Shown: positions 48,967 to 58,743, counted from the first letter of the stretch. The stretch: 64,000 bases of DNA from Photobacterium toruni (GCF_024529955.1 NZ_AP024854.1:2046001-2110000), one strand, 5' to 3'. Numbers and translations are program-made. Notes: generated by a model from the sequence alone, not told the origin.

Positions 48967-50436
48967 CTACCCGACATCAATTAAAGTTACGCTACCATCA
49001 TCATTAATTTCAGCCATTTTTCCTGATGGCTCTTTGAGTGCCAACAACGTTATAAAACCAACAACCGCCGTTAATGCAATAATGATAAAAAAGGTACTGT
49101 ACTCAACCATCGATAAAACGGTGAGATAGCACACCGCACCAACATTGCCATATGCTCCAGTCATTCCTGCAATTTGGCCTGTCATACGACGTTTAATTAA
49201 CGGCACTACAGCAAATACAGCACCTTCACTTGCCTGAACAAAGAACGAGCAAATCATCGCCGCTAATATTGCACTCCATAATGGCCACCCCACATTAATA
49301 TTCGCCATTAACACATACCCCATAGCTAAACCCGCAGTTAAGATCAATAAGGTTGCTTTACGCCCAAATCTATCGGATAACCAGCCACCACCGGGGCGCG
49401 AGATTAAATTCATAAATGCATACGAAGAGGCCACTATCCCCGCCATCACGGGTGTTAATGTAAAGATGTCAGCAAAAAATAACGGTAACATTGATACCAC
49501 CGCTAATTCAGATCCAAAGGTGGTAAAATAAAGCACATTAAGCACCGCAACCTGACGAAAAGAATACCGATGAAGTGTTGGCACTGGTTGCGATAACATC
49601 TTACGGTTAACTCGCCACAACTGTTTAATATCAACCAAATAAAGCCCAATTAACCCCACATAAATAACGTAACTTATCTTGGTATCTAATAGTCCAATCG
49701 TTGCTGATGAGAGCTTCCATACTAATAACCCCATTGCCGCATACATGGGTAGTTTCATGATGATTAACAACCATAGATCTCCTCGAGAGGTCACTTCCAT
49801 TGCGCCAATGTGGTGAGATTTATAATATGTCGCTCCTTGCGGAGTATCTGTTACCGTAAAATAAAATAGAGCGGCAAAAATAATGCTTAATCCCCCTGTC
49901 ACAGCCATGGCATAGCGCCAACCATCCTCACCACCAAACCATAACGCTAATGAAGGTAATGTAAACGCGGCGGCGGCAGAACCAAAATTGCCCCAGCCAC
50001 CATAAACACCTTCTGCTGTACCAAGTTCATGATGTGGAAACCATTCCGACACCAACCGAATTCCAATAACAAACCCCGCCCCAATGAATCCCAGCGCAAA
50101 ACGGGCTAACGCGGCTTGCATAAAGGAGGTTGAAAACGCAAACACAAAACAAGGAATAGCGCAGATCGCCAATAACAAACTATATACAATACGAGGGCCA
50201 TATCGGTCAGTCAGCATTCCAACAACCACTCGCGCAGGAATGGTTAACGCAACATTTAAAATTAATAGCGTTTTGATTTGTTCAGTAGTTAACCCTAATG
50301 ACGTTTTTACTGCTTGAAGTAAAGGTGCAAAGTTAAACCACACCATAAAAGTAATAAAAAAAGCCAACCAACTTATGTGGAGTATTTTCATTTTGCCGCG
50401 GAAAGAGAGCAGATTAAATTGAGTATAAGTCGCCAT
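48967..50436 (-). CDS. narK: Nitrate/nitrite transporter (NarK/NasA family, MFS)
   Basis: A 489-residue major facilitator with 12 predicted membrane segments, of the nitrate/nitrite porter group. Family signatures are VWFNFAPLLQAVK, the conserved loop GMLTDRYGPRIVYS near residue 75, GFIGAGFVIGIRLVSEWFP near residue 118, GVYGGWGNFGSAAAAF near residue 143, and the second-half ISRPGGGWLSDRFGRKATLL. GAGGGAA precedes the start. Position between nirD and the kinase gene points to uptake of nitrate for assimilation. Confidence 0.93.
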   Translation of the reverse strand: MATYTQFNLLSFRGKMKILHISWLAFFITFMVWFNFAPLLQAVKTSLGLTTEQIKTLLILNVALTIPARVVVGMLTDRYGPRIVYSLLLAICAIPCFVFAFSTSFMQAALARFALGFIGAGFVIGIRLVSEWFPHHELGTAEGVYGGWGNFGSAAAAFTLPSLALWFGGEDGWRYAMAVTGGLSIIFAALFYFTVTDTPQGATYYKSHHIGAMEVTSRGDLWLLIIMKLPMYAAMGLLVWKLSSATIGLLDTKISYVIYVGLIGLYLVDIKQLWRVNRKMLSQPVPTLHRYSFRQVAVLNVLYFTTFGSELAVVSMLPLFFADIFTLTPVMAGIVASSYAFMNLISRPGGGWLSDRFGRKATLLILTAGLAMGYVLMANINVGWPLWSAILAAMICSFFVQASEGAVFAVVPLIKRRMTGQIAGMTGAYGNVGAVCYLTVLSMVEYSTFFIIIALTAVVGFITLLALKEPSGKMAEINDDGSVTLIDVG

Positions 50437-50448
50437 GATTATTCCCTC

Positions 50449-50796
50449 TTAACGCATTAAAGAATCGAGCAGTTGCACTTGAACACAGCCATTAATGCGC
50501 CTTACAGGATAAGTTGGCACTAACATTTCAGCCGACTCTATACACTGACCACTATCAAGACAAAAATGCTGTTTATAGAGAGGAGAAGCCACCACAACGG
50601 TTCCCTTTAATGAACCAATAATGCCACGTGACAATACATTCGCTTTTCCTATTGGATCATAATTATTAATCGCATACAGAGTATTATTATGCCCACATAG
50701 AAACAGCGCTATCTGATGCCCGCCCACCAAAGCACAGACACCCATATCAATATGCAAATCGTCTTCATCACAAACAGTAATCCATTGATTAATCAT
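50449..50796 (-). CDS. nirD: Nitrite reductase (NADH) small subunit NirD
   Basis: Small partner of NirB, with a Rieske-like fold that normally lacks the cluster ligands. The 115-residue product begins MINQWITVCDEDDLHIDMG and has GSLKGTVVVASPLYKQHFCLD and YPVRRINGCVQVQL in the usual order. It follows nirB by only 3 bases and precedes narK by 12. Confidence 0.94.
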   Translation of the reverse strand: MINQWITVCDEDDLHIDMGVCALVGGHQIALFLCGHNNTLYAINNYDPIGKANVLSRGIIGSLKGTVVVASPLYKQHFCLDSGQCIESAEMLVPTYPVRRINGCVQVQLLDSLMR

Positions 50797-50799
50797 TAC

Positions 50800-53346
50800 T
50801 TATTCCTCATCGGTAATATTAACAACAGCAATAGATTCAGCCGCTTGTAACCACATTAGAGGCGTACGTTGTTCACGAACAGTTTTATAAGCTAATCCCA
50901 AATCAGGTTGATGACTATTAATAAAATGTTGAAACCGACGCAGCTTTTGCGGTGATTCAAGCGTAGTTTTCCATTCACATTGATAAAGGCTCAGACTTTG
51001 TGCCATTTCTTGCTCAAGCTCCGAGGTAATATTGAGTGCATCCTCAATCACTACTTGTCGTAAATATTCGATCCCCCCCTCCAGATTTTCAAGCCATACG
51101 GAAGTACGCTGTAACCGGTCTGCGGTACGAATATAAAACATCAATATTCTATCGATATATTGAATCAGAGTGTCATTATCGAGATCGGCAGCAAACAAAT
51201 CCCCATGGCGAGGGCGCATACCACCATTACCTGCAATATATAAATTCCAGCCTTTTTCAGTTGCAATTACACCAATATCTTTTGACTGCGCCTCAGCACA
51301 TTCACGAGTACAACCAGAAACAGCAAATTTGAGTTTATGAGGGGAACGCAAGCCTTTGTAACGATTTTCAAGAACAATCGCAAATGCCATACTGTCAGCC
51401 ATTCCATAACGACACCACATCGAGCCCACACATGATTTTACAGTACGAACGGATTTACCATACGCATGCCCGGTCTCAAATCCCGCATCAACAAGTAAAC
51501 GCCAGATCTGAGGTAACTGATGCAATTGCGCGCCAAATAAATCAATCCGTTGCCCACCCGTAATTTTGGTATAGAGCTTAAATTGTTGTGCTACTTGCCC
51601 TAAGATAATCAGTTTTTCAGGGGTGATCTCTCCGGCTGGAATACGAGGTACCACTGAATACGTACCGTCTTTTTGCATATTACCGAGATAAACATCATTC
51701 GTGTCTTGTAAGCCAATATGTTGTGGTTCAAGAATATAGTCATTCCAAAATGATGTGAGGATTGAACTAATGGTAGGCTTACAAATATCACACCCTAGTC
51801 CTGAGCCGTATTCAGTTAATAATGCACTAAAGGTTTTGACCTTCTTAACACGAATAATATCGGCTAATTGTTGGCGACTATAACTAAAATGTTCACATAG
51901 AGAATGATTGATCTCATGTCCTTTTGCTACTAATGCTACTTCCATGATTTGTTTTGCAAAAGAAGCACACCCGCCACATCCCGTACTGGCTTTAGTCATT
52001 GTTTTAAGCTGTGTCATATCAACACACCCCTCAGCAACGGCTTGGCAAATCTGTCCCTTATTAACATCAAAACATGAACACACTTGCGCGGTGTCACTCA
52101 AGCTATCTTCTGTTGCTGGTGTTATCGCAGCTAAGGCTTGAGGCATTAATAATAGCGATGGTGGACTAGGTAATGGTGATTGATTCAGTGTGAGTTGCAA
52201 TAGTTGAGAATATTGCTCAACATTGCCAACTAACACTGCCCCAAGTAATTTATCACCTTGCTCTGAAACAATAATCCGTTGATAACTTTGCTCAGCATCA
52301 TTGGATAAAGTGAACACTTGCGCAGCATCAATCGTAGTATGAACATCACCAATACTGCCGACATCTACCCCTAAAAGCTTTAACTTAGTACTCATATCGG
52401 CACCAGTAAACACCGCATCAATACCACAGACTATCGATGCTGCAACTCGTGCCATTTTATAACCCGGTGCCACTAAACCAAAAATACGATTATTCCATAG
52501 TGCGCACTCACCAATAGCGTAAATATCACGGTCACTGGTTTGACAATGATCGTTAACCACGATTCCACCACGCTCACCAATAGCTAAACCGGCTTGTTTC
52601 GCTAAGGCATCTTGAGGACGAATGCCAGCAGAAAATACCACCATATCCGCTTCTAATTCTGTGCCATCAGCAAAAATTAATTTATAGCGACACTGATCAC
52701 CCGCTACAATTTTTTCAGTGGCTTTGCTAGTATGAATATTGACCCCTAAGGCTGTTATTTTTTGACGTAATAGCTCACCACCGCCCTCATCAAGTTGAAC
52801 CGCCATTAACTGAGAGGCAAACTCAACCACATGGGTTTCTAACGCCATATTTTGCAATGCATTTGCAGCTTCAAGTCCAAGTAATCCACCACCAATCACA
52901 ACCCCAACTTGGCTTTTTTTACCTGATGCCGCGATGGCTTTTAAATCATTAATGGTTCGATAAACATGACAATGTTCAGCATCATTACCCTCAATAGGAG
53001 GCACAAAAGGATATGATCCAGTAGCTAAAATCAAACGATCATAAGCAACCTCTTCACCGCCATCAGTTACAATAGTTTTATGTACACGATCAATATTTAC
53101 CACCCGTTGATTAATGTGATAACTAACTCCCGCCTGTTGGTAATCACACTCATGAGCAAGGGTTAAATCGCTCGCCGTTTTCCCGTTAAAATAATTGCTT
53201 AATTGAACACGATCATAGGCTAAACGATCTTCTTCTGAAAATGTGATTAACGCTATGTTTTGCTCATTATCTTGCGCTAAAACTTGTTCAATAAAATGAT
53301 GTCCAACCATGCCATTACCAATAATAACTATCCGTGTTCTGCTCAT
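50800..53346 (-). CDS. nirB: Nitrite reductase (NADH) large subunit NirB
   Basis: Reduces nitrite to ammonia with NADH, using FAD, iron-sulfur clusters and siroheme. From MSRTRIVIIGNGMVGHH, after a clear AAGGAG, the product is 848 residues. Order: FAD/NAD oxidoreductase (GGGLLGLEAANALQ near 150), BFD-like [2Fe-2S] domains (CSCFDVNKGQ and CGGC, then CDICKP), a ferredoxin-type half-domain, and the siroheme/[4Fe-4S] motif CVGSMWCRYG with SGCTRECAEAQ. An in-frame ATG eight codons upstream overlaps the end of cobA. It is second in the operon, 14 bases after cobA. Confidence 0.97.
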   Translation of the reverse strand: MSRTRIVIIGNGMVGHHFIEQVLAQDNEQNIALITFSEEDRLAYDRVQLSNYFNGKTASDLTLAHECDYQQAGVSYHINQRVVNIDRVHKTIVTDGGEEVAYDRLILATGSYPFVPPIEGNDAEHCHVYRTINDLKAIAASGKKSQVGVVIGGGLLGLEAANALQNMALETHVVEFASQLMAVQLDEGGGELLRQKITALGVNIHTSKATEKIVAGDQCRYKLIFADGTELEADMVVFSAGIRPQDALAKQAGLAIGERGGIVVNDHCQTSDRDIYAIGECALWNNRIFGLVAPGYKMARVAASIVCGIDAVFTGADMSTKLKLLGVDVGSIGDVHTTIDAAQVFTLSNDAEQSYQRIIVSEQGDKLLGAVLVGNVEQYSQLLQLTLNQSPLPSPPSLLLMPQALAAITPATEDSLSDTAQVCSCFDVNKGQICQAVAEGCVDMTQLKTMTKASTGCGGCASFAKQIMEVALVAKGHEINHSLCEHFSYSRQQLADIIRVKKVKTFSALLTEYGSGLGCDICKPTISSILTSFWNDYILEPQHIGLQDTNDVYLGNMQKDGTYSVVPRIPAGEITPEKLIILGQVAQQFKLYTKITGGQRIDLFGAQLHQLPQIWRLLVDAGFETGHAYGKSVRTVKSCVGSMWCRYGMADSMAFAIVLENRYKGLRSPHKLKFAVSGCTRECAEAQSKDIGVIATEKGWNLYIAGNGGMRPRHGDLFAADLDNDTLIQYIDRILMFYIRTADRLQRTSVWLENLEGGIEYLRQVVIEDALNITSELEQEMAQSLSLYQCEWKTTLESPQKLRRFQHFINSHQPDLGLAYKTVREQRTPLMWLQAAESIAVVNITDEE

Positions 53347-53360
53347 TTTGATCTCCTTAT

Positions 53361-54236
53361 CTATGCCCATTCTTGAGGTTTATTGTATGAGGTTAAACTT
53401 TCTATTTTTAATGAAGGCCAAGCTAAGCTCTCACTTAACTTCACCACCTCACCAATAATAATTAACGCTGGCGATACAATGTGTTGCTGTCTAACCCGTT
53501 GAGGGAGTGTTGCCAACGTAGCGTTAATAACACGTTGCTCATCGGTGCAGCCTCTTTCAATAATTGCCGCTGGTGTTGTTGCGATTAATCCTGCATTAGT
53601 CAATTGTTGACAAATTAAATCAACTTTAGATAACCCCATATAAAACACTAAGGTATGGTTAAGATCTACCAAAGCTTGCCATGCAATAACCGTCTCTTTT
53701 TCAGTATGGACGGTGACAAAAGTACACCCCTGAGACACGCCACGATGAGTTAATGGAATGCCAGCATAAGCACTACAACCACTCGCAGCGGTAATCCCTG
53801 GCACTAAATCAACCTTAATGCCATGCTGACGCAAAAACTGAATTTCTTCACCGCCGCGACCAAAGATAAACGCATCACCACCTTTTAAACGGCACACTTG
53901 CTTTCCTTGTTGTGCTAAATGCACTAACAACTGATTAATCGCCATTTGAGGCAAGCTTTGCTGCCCCTTTTCTTTACCGACAAAAATGGTTTGGCAGCCA
54001 GATCGTACTAACGCCATAATTGCATCACTGACTAAGCGGTCATAAACTACAACATCAGCACTCTCTAATGTTTTTAATGCTTTCAAGGTCAACAAGTCGG
54101 GATCACCAGGACCCGCTCCGACTAATGTCACTCTACCTTGGTTATTATTAGCATCGACGGTTTGTGTTATCTGACACCATCGAGTATTAATGTCATCAGT
54201 AAGAGAAGAATATTGTTGTGACTTCAATGACTTCAT
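53361..54236 (-). CDS. cobA: Uroporphyrinogen-III C-methyltransferase
   Basis: Uses two S-adenosylmethionine to make precorrin-2, the precursor of the siroheme needed by NirB. The 291-residue product has a short extra N-terminus, then VTLVGAGPGDPDLLTLKALK near residues 36-55, VVYDRLVS, VCRLKGGDAFIFGRGGEE near residue 118, and GVSQGCTFVTVH. There is no fused CysG-like dehydrogenase/chelatase domain, so another enzyme finishes siroheme. GAGGTG precedes the ATG. It is first in the minus-strand operon, 58 bases downstream of a predicted sigma54 start point. Confidence 0.94.
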   Translation of the reverse strand: MKSLKSQQYSSLTDDINTRWCQITQTVDANNNQGRVTLVGAGPGDPDLLTLKALKTLESADVVVYDRLVSDAIMALVRSGCQTIFVGKEKGQQSLPQMAINQLLVHLAQQGKQVCRLKGGDAFIFGRGGEEIQFLRQHGIKVDLVPGITAASGCSAYAGIPLTHRGVSQGCTFVTVHTEKETVIAWQALVDLNHTLVFYMGLSKVDLICQQLTNAGLIATTPAAIIERGCTDEQRVINATLATLPQRVRQQHIVSPALIIIGEVVKLSESLAWPSLKIESLTSYNKPQEWA

Positions 54237-54304
54237 GGTTCACCTCGATATTATATGGATGAAGATTGACTTATTTGGATTTATATTTATGTCTTATTTA
54301 CTAA

Positions 54305-54320
54305 AGCAAACTTAATGCCA
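54305..54320 (-). promoter_or_regulatory. Candidate sigma54 promoter of the cobA-nirBD-narK operon
   Basis: On the minus strand TGGCATTAAGTTTGCT matches the sigma54 -24/-12 consensus TGGCACRNNNNTTGCW at all invariant positions (GG-N10-GC). The start point would be near 54294, giving a leader of about 58 bases. Confidence 0.75.
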
Positions 54321-54430
54321 GCCACTAATTAACCATATATTTATCCTTGCCAATTCGTTGAATTTAAATAAATTAAAAATAAAACCGACAAATAGACCAC
54401 TTACAATAAAAACATTAAAACCAATAATAA

Positions 54431-54445
54431 GCACCTTTATAGTGC
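54431..54445. promoter_or_regulatory. Candidate NtrC enhancer site
   Basis: GCAC-CTTTATA-GTGC has the GCAC-N7-GTGC spacing of NtrC sites. It lies about 144 and 183 bases from the two predicted sigma54 start points, a normal enhancer distance. A half-site TGCACCA follows at 54461-54467. Confidence 0.65.
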
Positions 54446-54594
54446 ATTGTTTATTATCGTTGCACCAAAATAATTAAATCTTGGTATTGTTAATTAATAA
54501 ATAATTATAAATAAAGTACGCAAACAAACCTAACCCATTAATAAAAAACAAATAATTATCAAAAGTAGACAAAAGAATAACGCAACTACAGCTC

Positions 54595-54610
54595 TGGTAT
54601 ATATATTGCT
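54595..54610 (+). promoter_or_regulatory. Candidate sigma54 promoter of nasA
   Basis: TGGTATATATATTGCT has GG and GC separated by 10 bases and ends TTGCT, as in the sigma54 consensus. It would start transcription near 54621, 39 bases before the nasA ATG, which follows AAAGGAG. The leader is too short for an attenuator of the Klebsiella NasR type. Confidence 0.7.
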
Positions 54611-54659
54611 AATTATTAATACAGTTTAAATCTTATTATTTATAAAGGAGAAACAACCA

Positions 54660-57314
54660 ATGGATAATAAAAAAACATCATGGGTAAAATCAACCTGTGC
54701 TTATTGTGGTGTTGGTTGTGGTATAGAAGCAAGAATAAACAATAAAGGTCAACTTGATATAAGAGGTGATTCACACCATCCAGCTAATAAAGGACGGTTA
54801 TGTTCAAAAGCATTAAATTTAGTAGAAACACTGGTTAGCGATAATAAAATGTTAACTCCTCAAATATTACATCAACCCGTAAGTTGGAATGAAGCATTAA
54901 ATCAAACCGCTTTGCAGTTACAAGAAACAATTACAAAATATGGTACTGATGCGGTCGCTTTTTATGTATCAGGGCAATTACTCACAGAAGATTATTATGT
55001 CATTAATAAATTAGCAAAAGGCTTCATTGGAACAGCAAATATTGATACCAATTCACGCTTATGTATGTCATCAGCAGTTGCAGGTCATCAACGGGCTTTT
55101 GGTGAAGATTGTGTTGCAGGCTGTTATGATGATTTAGACGCTGCAGCAGTGGTAATACTAACCGGTTCCAACCTTGCTTGGTGCCACCCAGTCCTTTTTC
55201 AACGCTTAAAACTAGCACAAAAAAAACATCACACTAAAATCGTGGTCATCGATCCCCGTCATACTGCAAGCTGCGATATTGCAGACTTACACCTTGCGAT
55301 TACACCTGACAGTGATGTGGCATTATTTACGGGTTTATTAAATTATTTAAACAATAATAACGGTTTTGATCATGATTATATTAATGCTCATACTCATAAT
55401 ATTCAGTCTGCTTTAGTAACCGCAATAGCTTTAGAACAAACGGCTGACATCAGTCAATTAACAGGCATTAGCAAACAACAACTCAATGAATTTTATCAAC
55501 TCTTTACTGATAATCCACGTACTGTCACCGTCTATTCTCAAGGTGTGAATCAATCGCTATCAGGTACAGATAAAGTCAATGCTATCATTAACTGTCATTT
55601 AGCTACTGGACGTATAGGAAAACCGGGAGCAACCCCTTTTTCTATTACCGGCCAACCTAATGCAATGGGGGGACGAGAAGTTGGAGGATTAGCAACAACC
55701 TTGGCGGCTCACCTTGATTTTCAGCATCCAGAACATTGGCAACTATTGCGTGATTTTTGGCAAACAGATAACCTTGTCACCCACCCCGGTTTAAAAGCCG
55801 TAGATATGTTTGATGCAGTTGCCCAAGGGAAAATAAAAGCTATTTGGATCATCGCGACCAACCCTGCAGCCAGCTTACCCAATAGCCATAAAGTTCATCA
55901 AGCGTTAGCGCAATGTCCATGTGTTATCGTGTCAGATTGTGTCGATAATAATGATACTTTACGCCATGCAACGATTAAGCTCCCGGCTCAAGGTTGGAGT
56001 GAAAAATCAGGCACAGTTACCAATTCAGAACGTTGCATTTCTCGTCAACGTCGCTTAATACCAACTCAAGGTGAAGCTAAACCTGATTGGTGGATTATCA
56101 CTCAAGTAGCTCAACGAATGGGATTTAAAGAAAGTTTTCATTACATCAATGAAGCTGAAATATTTGCTGAGCATGTCGCTTTAACAGCCCAAAATAATCA
56201 CCCACACCAAACGCCACGTTTGCTTAATTTAAGTGGGTTAAGTGAGCTTACTGCACACGAATACGATACTTTATTACCGCAGCAATGGCCGTTAAATAGT
56301 GATGGTCTACACCAGCCACGCTTATTCAGTGATGGCATTTTCCCCACTCAAGATGGTCGCGCTCGTTTTGTTGAAACAGACTATAAGCCACTGATTAAAA
56401 ATATATCAACTACATATCCATTACTATTAAATACAGGTCGAGTGCGTGATCAATGGCACACCATGACACGGACGGGGCTTTCGGCCACCCTTGCTCATCA
56501 CACCCAAGAACCACTGATCGCAATTCATCCCTCAAATGCTAAACAATATCAGATCAAGAATAACCATCTTGTCAATGTAAAGAGTCAACATGGCCATGCT
56601 ATTTTTCGAGCACATATAAGTAATGATGTTCAGCCTAACAATGCGTTTATTCCGATTCACTGGACACAGCAAACATCATCATCAGGCAGTGTATGTTCAT
56701 TAATTGGAGAGCAACAAGATCCTATTTCAGGGCAACCGCAGTATAAAGCGACCCCAATTAAATTAACGCCAATTCCTTTCACCACTGAAGCTATTTTAAC
56801 CACTACCACAGCACTGACATTGGCAAACTTACCGCCACAAACTACACTTTATTGGGTATCTAAAAAAGTCACAGCAGGCTATCAATATCATATTAATTCA
56901 GCCTTAAACCTCAACGCATTAGAACAAATATTAGTTCATTATTTTATGCCAACATCTGCGATCCATTTAAGAGCAATTGGCGCTCAACATCGTCGAATCA
57001 TCATGCTTAACAATAACCGATGTGTCCGTTCACTACTGATTCAAGAAAATGACAATAAACCAATGATTAACCCACCAGTGAATATTCTTACCTGTAGCAG
57101 TGATGAATTAGCATTACATCAATTTCTCAATTGCAAAGATAATATTACAGCACCTAAAATTATTTGTGCTTGTAAGCAAATAACCAAACAACAATTAGTG
57201 TCAACTATCACTGAAAAACACATACAAAATGTAGAAGCATTAAGTCAAGCCACAACCGCAGGTACAGGCTGTGGTGGTTGCTGGGCTGAATTAGAAGCAT
57301 TACTCAACCAATAG
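54660..57314 (+). CDS. nasA: Assimilatory nitrate reductase, large subunit
   Basis: Cytoplasmic molybdenum enzyme that reduces nitrate to nitrite for assimilation. The 884-residue product has the N-terminal [4Fe-4S] cysteines STCAYCGVGCGIEA near residue 13 and a fourth Cys in GRLCSKALN. The molybdopterin oxidoreductase body has SRLCMSSAVAGHQRAFGED, NPAASLPNS and QPNAMGGREVGGLA, and the C-terminal domain has LLNTGRVRDQWHTMTRTG. A BFD-like [2Fe-2S] domain ends the protein (ICACKQITKQQLV, GTGCGGCWAEL), as in Klebsiella NasA. No NasC-like NADH reductase subunit or nasR regulator lies beside it. Confidence 0.95.
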   Translation: MDNKKTSWVKSTCAYCGVGCGIEARINNKGQLDIRGDSHHPANKGRLCSKALNLVETLVSDNKMLTPQILHQPVSWNEALNQTALQLQETITKYGTDAVAFYVSGQLLTEDYYVINKLAKGFIGTANIDTNSRLCMSSAVAGHQRAFGEDCVAGCYDDLDAAAVVILTGSNLAWCHPVLFQRLKLAQKKHHTKIVVIDPRHTASCDIADLHLAITPDSDVALFTGLLNYLNNNNGFDHDYINAHTHNIQSALVTAIALEQTADISQLTGISKQQLNEFYQLFTDNPRTVTVYSQGVNQSLSGTDKVNAIINCHLATGRIGKPGATPFSITGQPNAMGGREVGGLATTLAAHLDFQHPEHWQLLRDFWQTDNLVTHPGLKAVDMFDAVAQGKIKAIWIIATNPAASLPNSHKVHQALAQCPCVIVSDCVDNNDTLRHATIKLPAQGWSEKSGTVTNSERCISRQRRLIPTQGEAKPDWWIITQVAQRMGFKESFHYINEAEIFAEHVALTAQNNHPHQTPRLLNLSGLSELTAHEYDTLLPQQWPLNSDGLHQPRLFSDGIFPTQDGRARFVETDYKPLIKNISTTYPLLLNTGRVRDQWHTMTRTGLSATLAHHTQEPLIAIHPSNAKQYQIKNNHLVNVKSQHGHAIFRAHISNDVQPNNAFIPIHWTQQTSSSGSVCSLIGEQQDPISGQPQYKATPIKLTPIPFTTEAILTTTTALTLANLPPQTTLYWVSKKVTAGYQYHINSALNLNALEQILVHYFMPTSAIHLRAIGAQHRRIIMLNNNRCVRSLLIQENDNKPMINPPVNILTCSSDELALHQFLNCKDNITAPKIICACKQITKQQLVSTITEKHIQNVEALSQATTAGTGCGGCWAELEALLNQ

Positions 57315-57370
57315 TAGATCACGACTATTGAAGATATATTCAATACGCTGATTAAATGTGGTGCAAAATC

Positions 57371-57417
57371 ACCACCGATACTAGAGAGATTATTAACCTT
57401 GGCTGAGTCTCGGTGGT
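57371..57417. other. Hairpin downstream of nasA
   Basis: Arms ACCACCGA-T-ACT and AGT-C-TCGGTGGT (11 pairs, one mismatch) with a loop of about 23 bases, between nasA and the convergent MarC gene. There is no T-run, so termination is uncertain. Confidence 0.5.
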
Positions 57418-57469
57418 AATTAGATAATTTAAAAACGATACTATTTATATTCGAAAGAATAGACGTAAA

Positions 57470-58093
57470 CTAAATATAAAAATCTTTAATCCCTTGTAAT
57501 AAATTATTCACTGCAACCGCCGCTAATATCAACCCCATCACACGGCTAATAATCGCAGCACCAATATTTCCAATCCATTTTTGAATCGTCGTAGCACTCA
57601 GGAGTAATAACAAGCTCACAAACAATATCGCCAGCATTACTCCTGCCGTTATTGCTTGATCAATCACAGAGTAACGGTGATTATCCGTTAGCATCACTAC
57701 AGCCATCATCGCACCAGGAGAAGCAATAGATGGAATAGCTAAAGGATAAACGGCGAGATCAGCAAGTTCTGAACGGCTCACATCTTGGGTTAATTTTTGT
57801 TCTTGCTCAGGCTTACTTTCACCAAAAATCATGGTTAACGCAAACAGTAGTAACACTAAACCACCAGCAGCCTGAAATGCAGGTAATGGAATTTGCATTG
57901 CTTCGAGCAATAATTGCCCCGCAACTAAGAAAAAGATTAATACGCCACTTGCAATAGCAACAGCTTTTAATGCAACTTTACGCCGCTGCTTTGGTGTCAA
58001 ATGTTGAGTCTGTGATAAATAAACAGGAACCGATCCAATCGGATCAATCACAGCCCAAAGTACAACAAACTGAGTAATTATAATACCAAGCAA
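57470..58093 (-). CDS. MarC/YhgN family integral membrane protein
   Basis: A 207-residue membrane protein with about six segments. The family signature is FVVLWAVIDPIGSVPVYLS at the N-terminus, with LAIPSIASPGAMMAVVML near residue 118 and GLILAAVAVNNLLQGI at the C-terminus. Function is unknown (an early link of MarC with multidrug resistance did not hold). The start appears to be TTG at 58093 with GAGGTG seven bases upstream. The next in-frame ATG would remove the conserved first helix. Confidence 0.85.
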   Translation of the reverse strand: MLGIIITQFVVLWAVIDPIGSVPVYLSQTQHLTPKQRRKVALKAVAIASGVLIFFLVAGQLLLEAMQIPLPAFQAAGGLVLLLFALTMIFGESKPEQEQKLTQDVSRSELADLAVYPLAIPSIASPGAMMAVVMLTDNHRYSVIDQAITAGVMLAILFVSLLLLLSATTIQKWIGNIGAAIISRVMGLILAAVAVNNLLQGIKDFYI

Positions 58094-58269
58094 AAATCAC
58101 CTCTCCAATAATGACTAATAATTCCATTTACTAATAAGCTGTTATCTTATTCAGCTAAAGGTTTACGTGTTGGTTGTAACCGTAGCCTGACAATATTGAA
58201 ATGTATATTATAATTTTAATTTGTTGATATTCTATTGAAAAATATCAACAAAAAGATAATAACTCGATT

Positions 58270-58743
58270 TTATAATGCCTCGATTGCTGTCGTAAATCCA
58301 TTTGCAGATAGATTAAATCCAGCAATATCAACATATTCTTTCTTTTGAAAAAACGTTAATACTTTATCCATATTATCGGCATTATTACCCGCATAAGCAT
58401 GTGCAGTGCAATTATGCGTCGTAGGATCATAACGGGTATTTACTCGTAGTACTATTTCATCAGCAACATTCAAATTACTAAATACGGGAACATATAACCA
58501 ATTTTGACATGCCGTTGCTTGTGTTTCCATATGATCAAAAAAATCAATACTTGATAAACGTTGACCACGATTAGTGAAATGAAAAATATACGTCTGATTA
58601 CCAAAATCGGTTTTGGTCATGATTTCATTTTGAGCAGGAAGAGCTTGATAACTATTATGTTGAGTTGTACCAGCAAAGGCTGTTGGTGCGGCTAAACATA
58701 ATGAAAGTAAAAATGAAGAAAGAACGGTGTTTCGGTTAAGCAC
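58270..58743 (-). CDS. Uncharacterised exported protein
   Basis: A 157-residue protein I do not recognise. The GTG start at 58743 has GGAG upstream and gives a clear 24-residue signal peptide (MLNRNTVLSSFLLSLCLAAP, cut after AFA). A longer frame begins with TTG five codons earlier. The mature part is beta-rich with two cysteines (TACQNW and THNCTAH), which could form a disulfide in the periplasm. It is monocistronic, between the MarC gene and the glutathione-synthetase-like gene. Confidence 0.75.
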   Translation of the reverse strand: MLNRNTVLSSFLLSLCLAAPTAFAGTTQHNSYQALPAQNEIMTKTDFGNQTYIFHFTNRGQRLSSIDFFDHMETQATACQNWLYVPVFSNLNVADEIVLRVNTRYDPTTHNCTAHAYAGNNADNMDKVLTFFQKKEYVDIAGFNLSANGFTTAIEAL

